DNA from: Paulownia fortunei
Lineage: Eukaryota > Streptophyta > Magnoliopsida > Lamiales > Paulowniaceae
Reading direction: 5' to 3'
DNA: 64,000 bases
Assembly: GCA_019321725.1 (NCBI GenBank)
Contig: CM033106.1
Span: forward strand, 27,578,118 to 27,642,117
The translations under genes and the position numbers were made by a program. The notes beneath the pieces were generated by a model that was given only the letters and a program-made list of their open reading frames with translations, was not told where the DNA came from and ran no database searches. Position 1 is the stretch's first letter. Each line of letters opens with the position of its first letter. Below, piece by piece: positions 63,540 through 64,000 of this stretch.

Positions 63540-64000
63540 ATGGCAGCAACAGCTCCAGTACTCCGCCAGCACTCAGCCGCAACTCCTGTGCCACCACCCA
63601 GCATTACATGCGTCAAAAATCTTGCAGAATCACCTAATCTCAACTCCATCCCTTCTAACTACGCCTACTACACCAATCCCAATGAAACCACTGCTTCAGA
63701 CCTCGATGATTCTATTCCCACTATCGATCTTTCGCTTCTCAACTCCGACAACCCCGATCATAAGTCCAAAGCCATCCAGGACCTGGACAAAGCCTGTCAA
63801 GAATGGGGCTTCTTCATGGTAAGTAGCATAACAATTATACCACTGAAAGTTGTTACTACTTCAAAACAAAAAAATCATGTTTCTTTTTTACTCTAGGTAG
63901 TAAATCATGGCATACCAGAAGCGTTGATGAGAGCTATGCTTGAGGTGACTAGTGAATTTTTCAATCTGCCGGAGGAAGAAAAGCCAGAGTTCCAGCCTAA
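63540..64000 (+). CDS. 2-oxoglutarate/Fe(II)-dependent dioxygenase, partial at the window end
   Basis: Exon 1 is 63540-63818 and exon 2 starts at 63897 and runs past the window edge; the join is in phase (FFM|VVNHG). The visible 127 residues contain the DIOX_N domain: the strand SIPTIDLSLLNS, then AIQDLDKACQEWGFFMVVNH and GIPEALMRAMLEVTSEFFNL, with PEEEKPEF. The first 60 residues are variable, Pro/Ser/Ala-rich. The catalytic His-x-Asp...His motif lies beyond the window, so activity and substrate cannot be judged. The fold belongs to the DOXC plant oxygenases that include flavonoid, hormone and defence enzymes. The start is the first ATG after the leader (AAAGATGGCAGC). Confidence 0.92.

Overview
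This is nuclear DNA from a flowering plant, almost certainly a eudicot. Genes are split into many short exons by AT-rich GT-AG introns, the spacers are AT-rich, and the proteins match plant families, including plastid-targeted ones. I cannot name the species. Exon joins were worked out by eye from reading frame, splice sites and family conservation. All joins in the three long intact genes (LCB1, MCM9, RIBBA) keep phase.

Layout: 1-2.7 kb AT-rich spacer with an old repeat. 2.9-14.2 kb, LMBR1-like nine-TM membrane protein (+), 14 exons. 15.4-22.4 kb, serine palmitoyltransferase subunit LCB1 (+), with a split leader carrying tiny uORFs. 24.04-29.20 kb, a complete but decayed Mutator-like element (MULE) with long terminal inverted repeats and a perfect 9-bp target duplication; it ends about 160 bp before the MCM9 start codon. 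29.35-37.6 kb, DNA helicase MCM9 (+), 20 exons. 39.1-42.3 kb, plastid glutamate/malate translocator DiT2 (+), with two frame breaks in exon 1. 46.0-51.5 kb, the bifunctional riboflavin enzyme RIBBA (+). 54.2-54.6 kb, a classical GPI-anchored arabinogalactan protein (+). 55.6-57.3 kb, the only minus-strand gene, a small unrecognised protein with one hydrophobic segment and a charged helical tail. 59.6-60.8 kb, an ATL-type RING-H2 E3 ligase (+). From 63.5 kb, the start of a 2-oxoglutarate/Fe(II) dioxygenase (+), cut by the window end.

The genes form no pathway or operon. DiT2, RIBBA and the AGP stand in the same order as Arabidopsis At5g64290, At5g64300 and At5g64310 (from memory), so this trio looks like conserved microsynteny. 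The most unusual features are the MULE forming the upstream flank of MCM9, with a CACGTG box in its terminal repeat, and three frame breaks of the same direction in C-rich first exons of otherwise intact genes, which look more like base-calling errors than decay. I found no convincing new molecular system.
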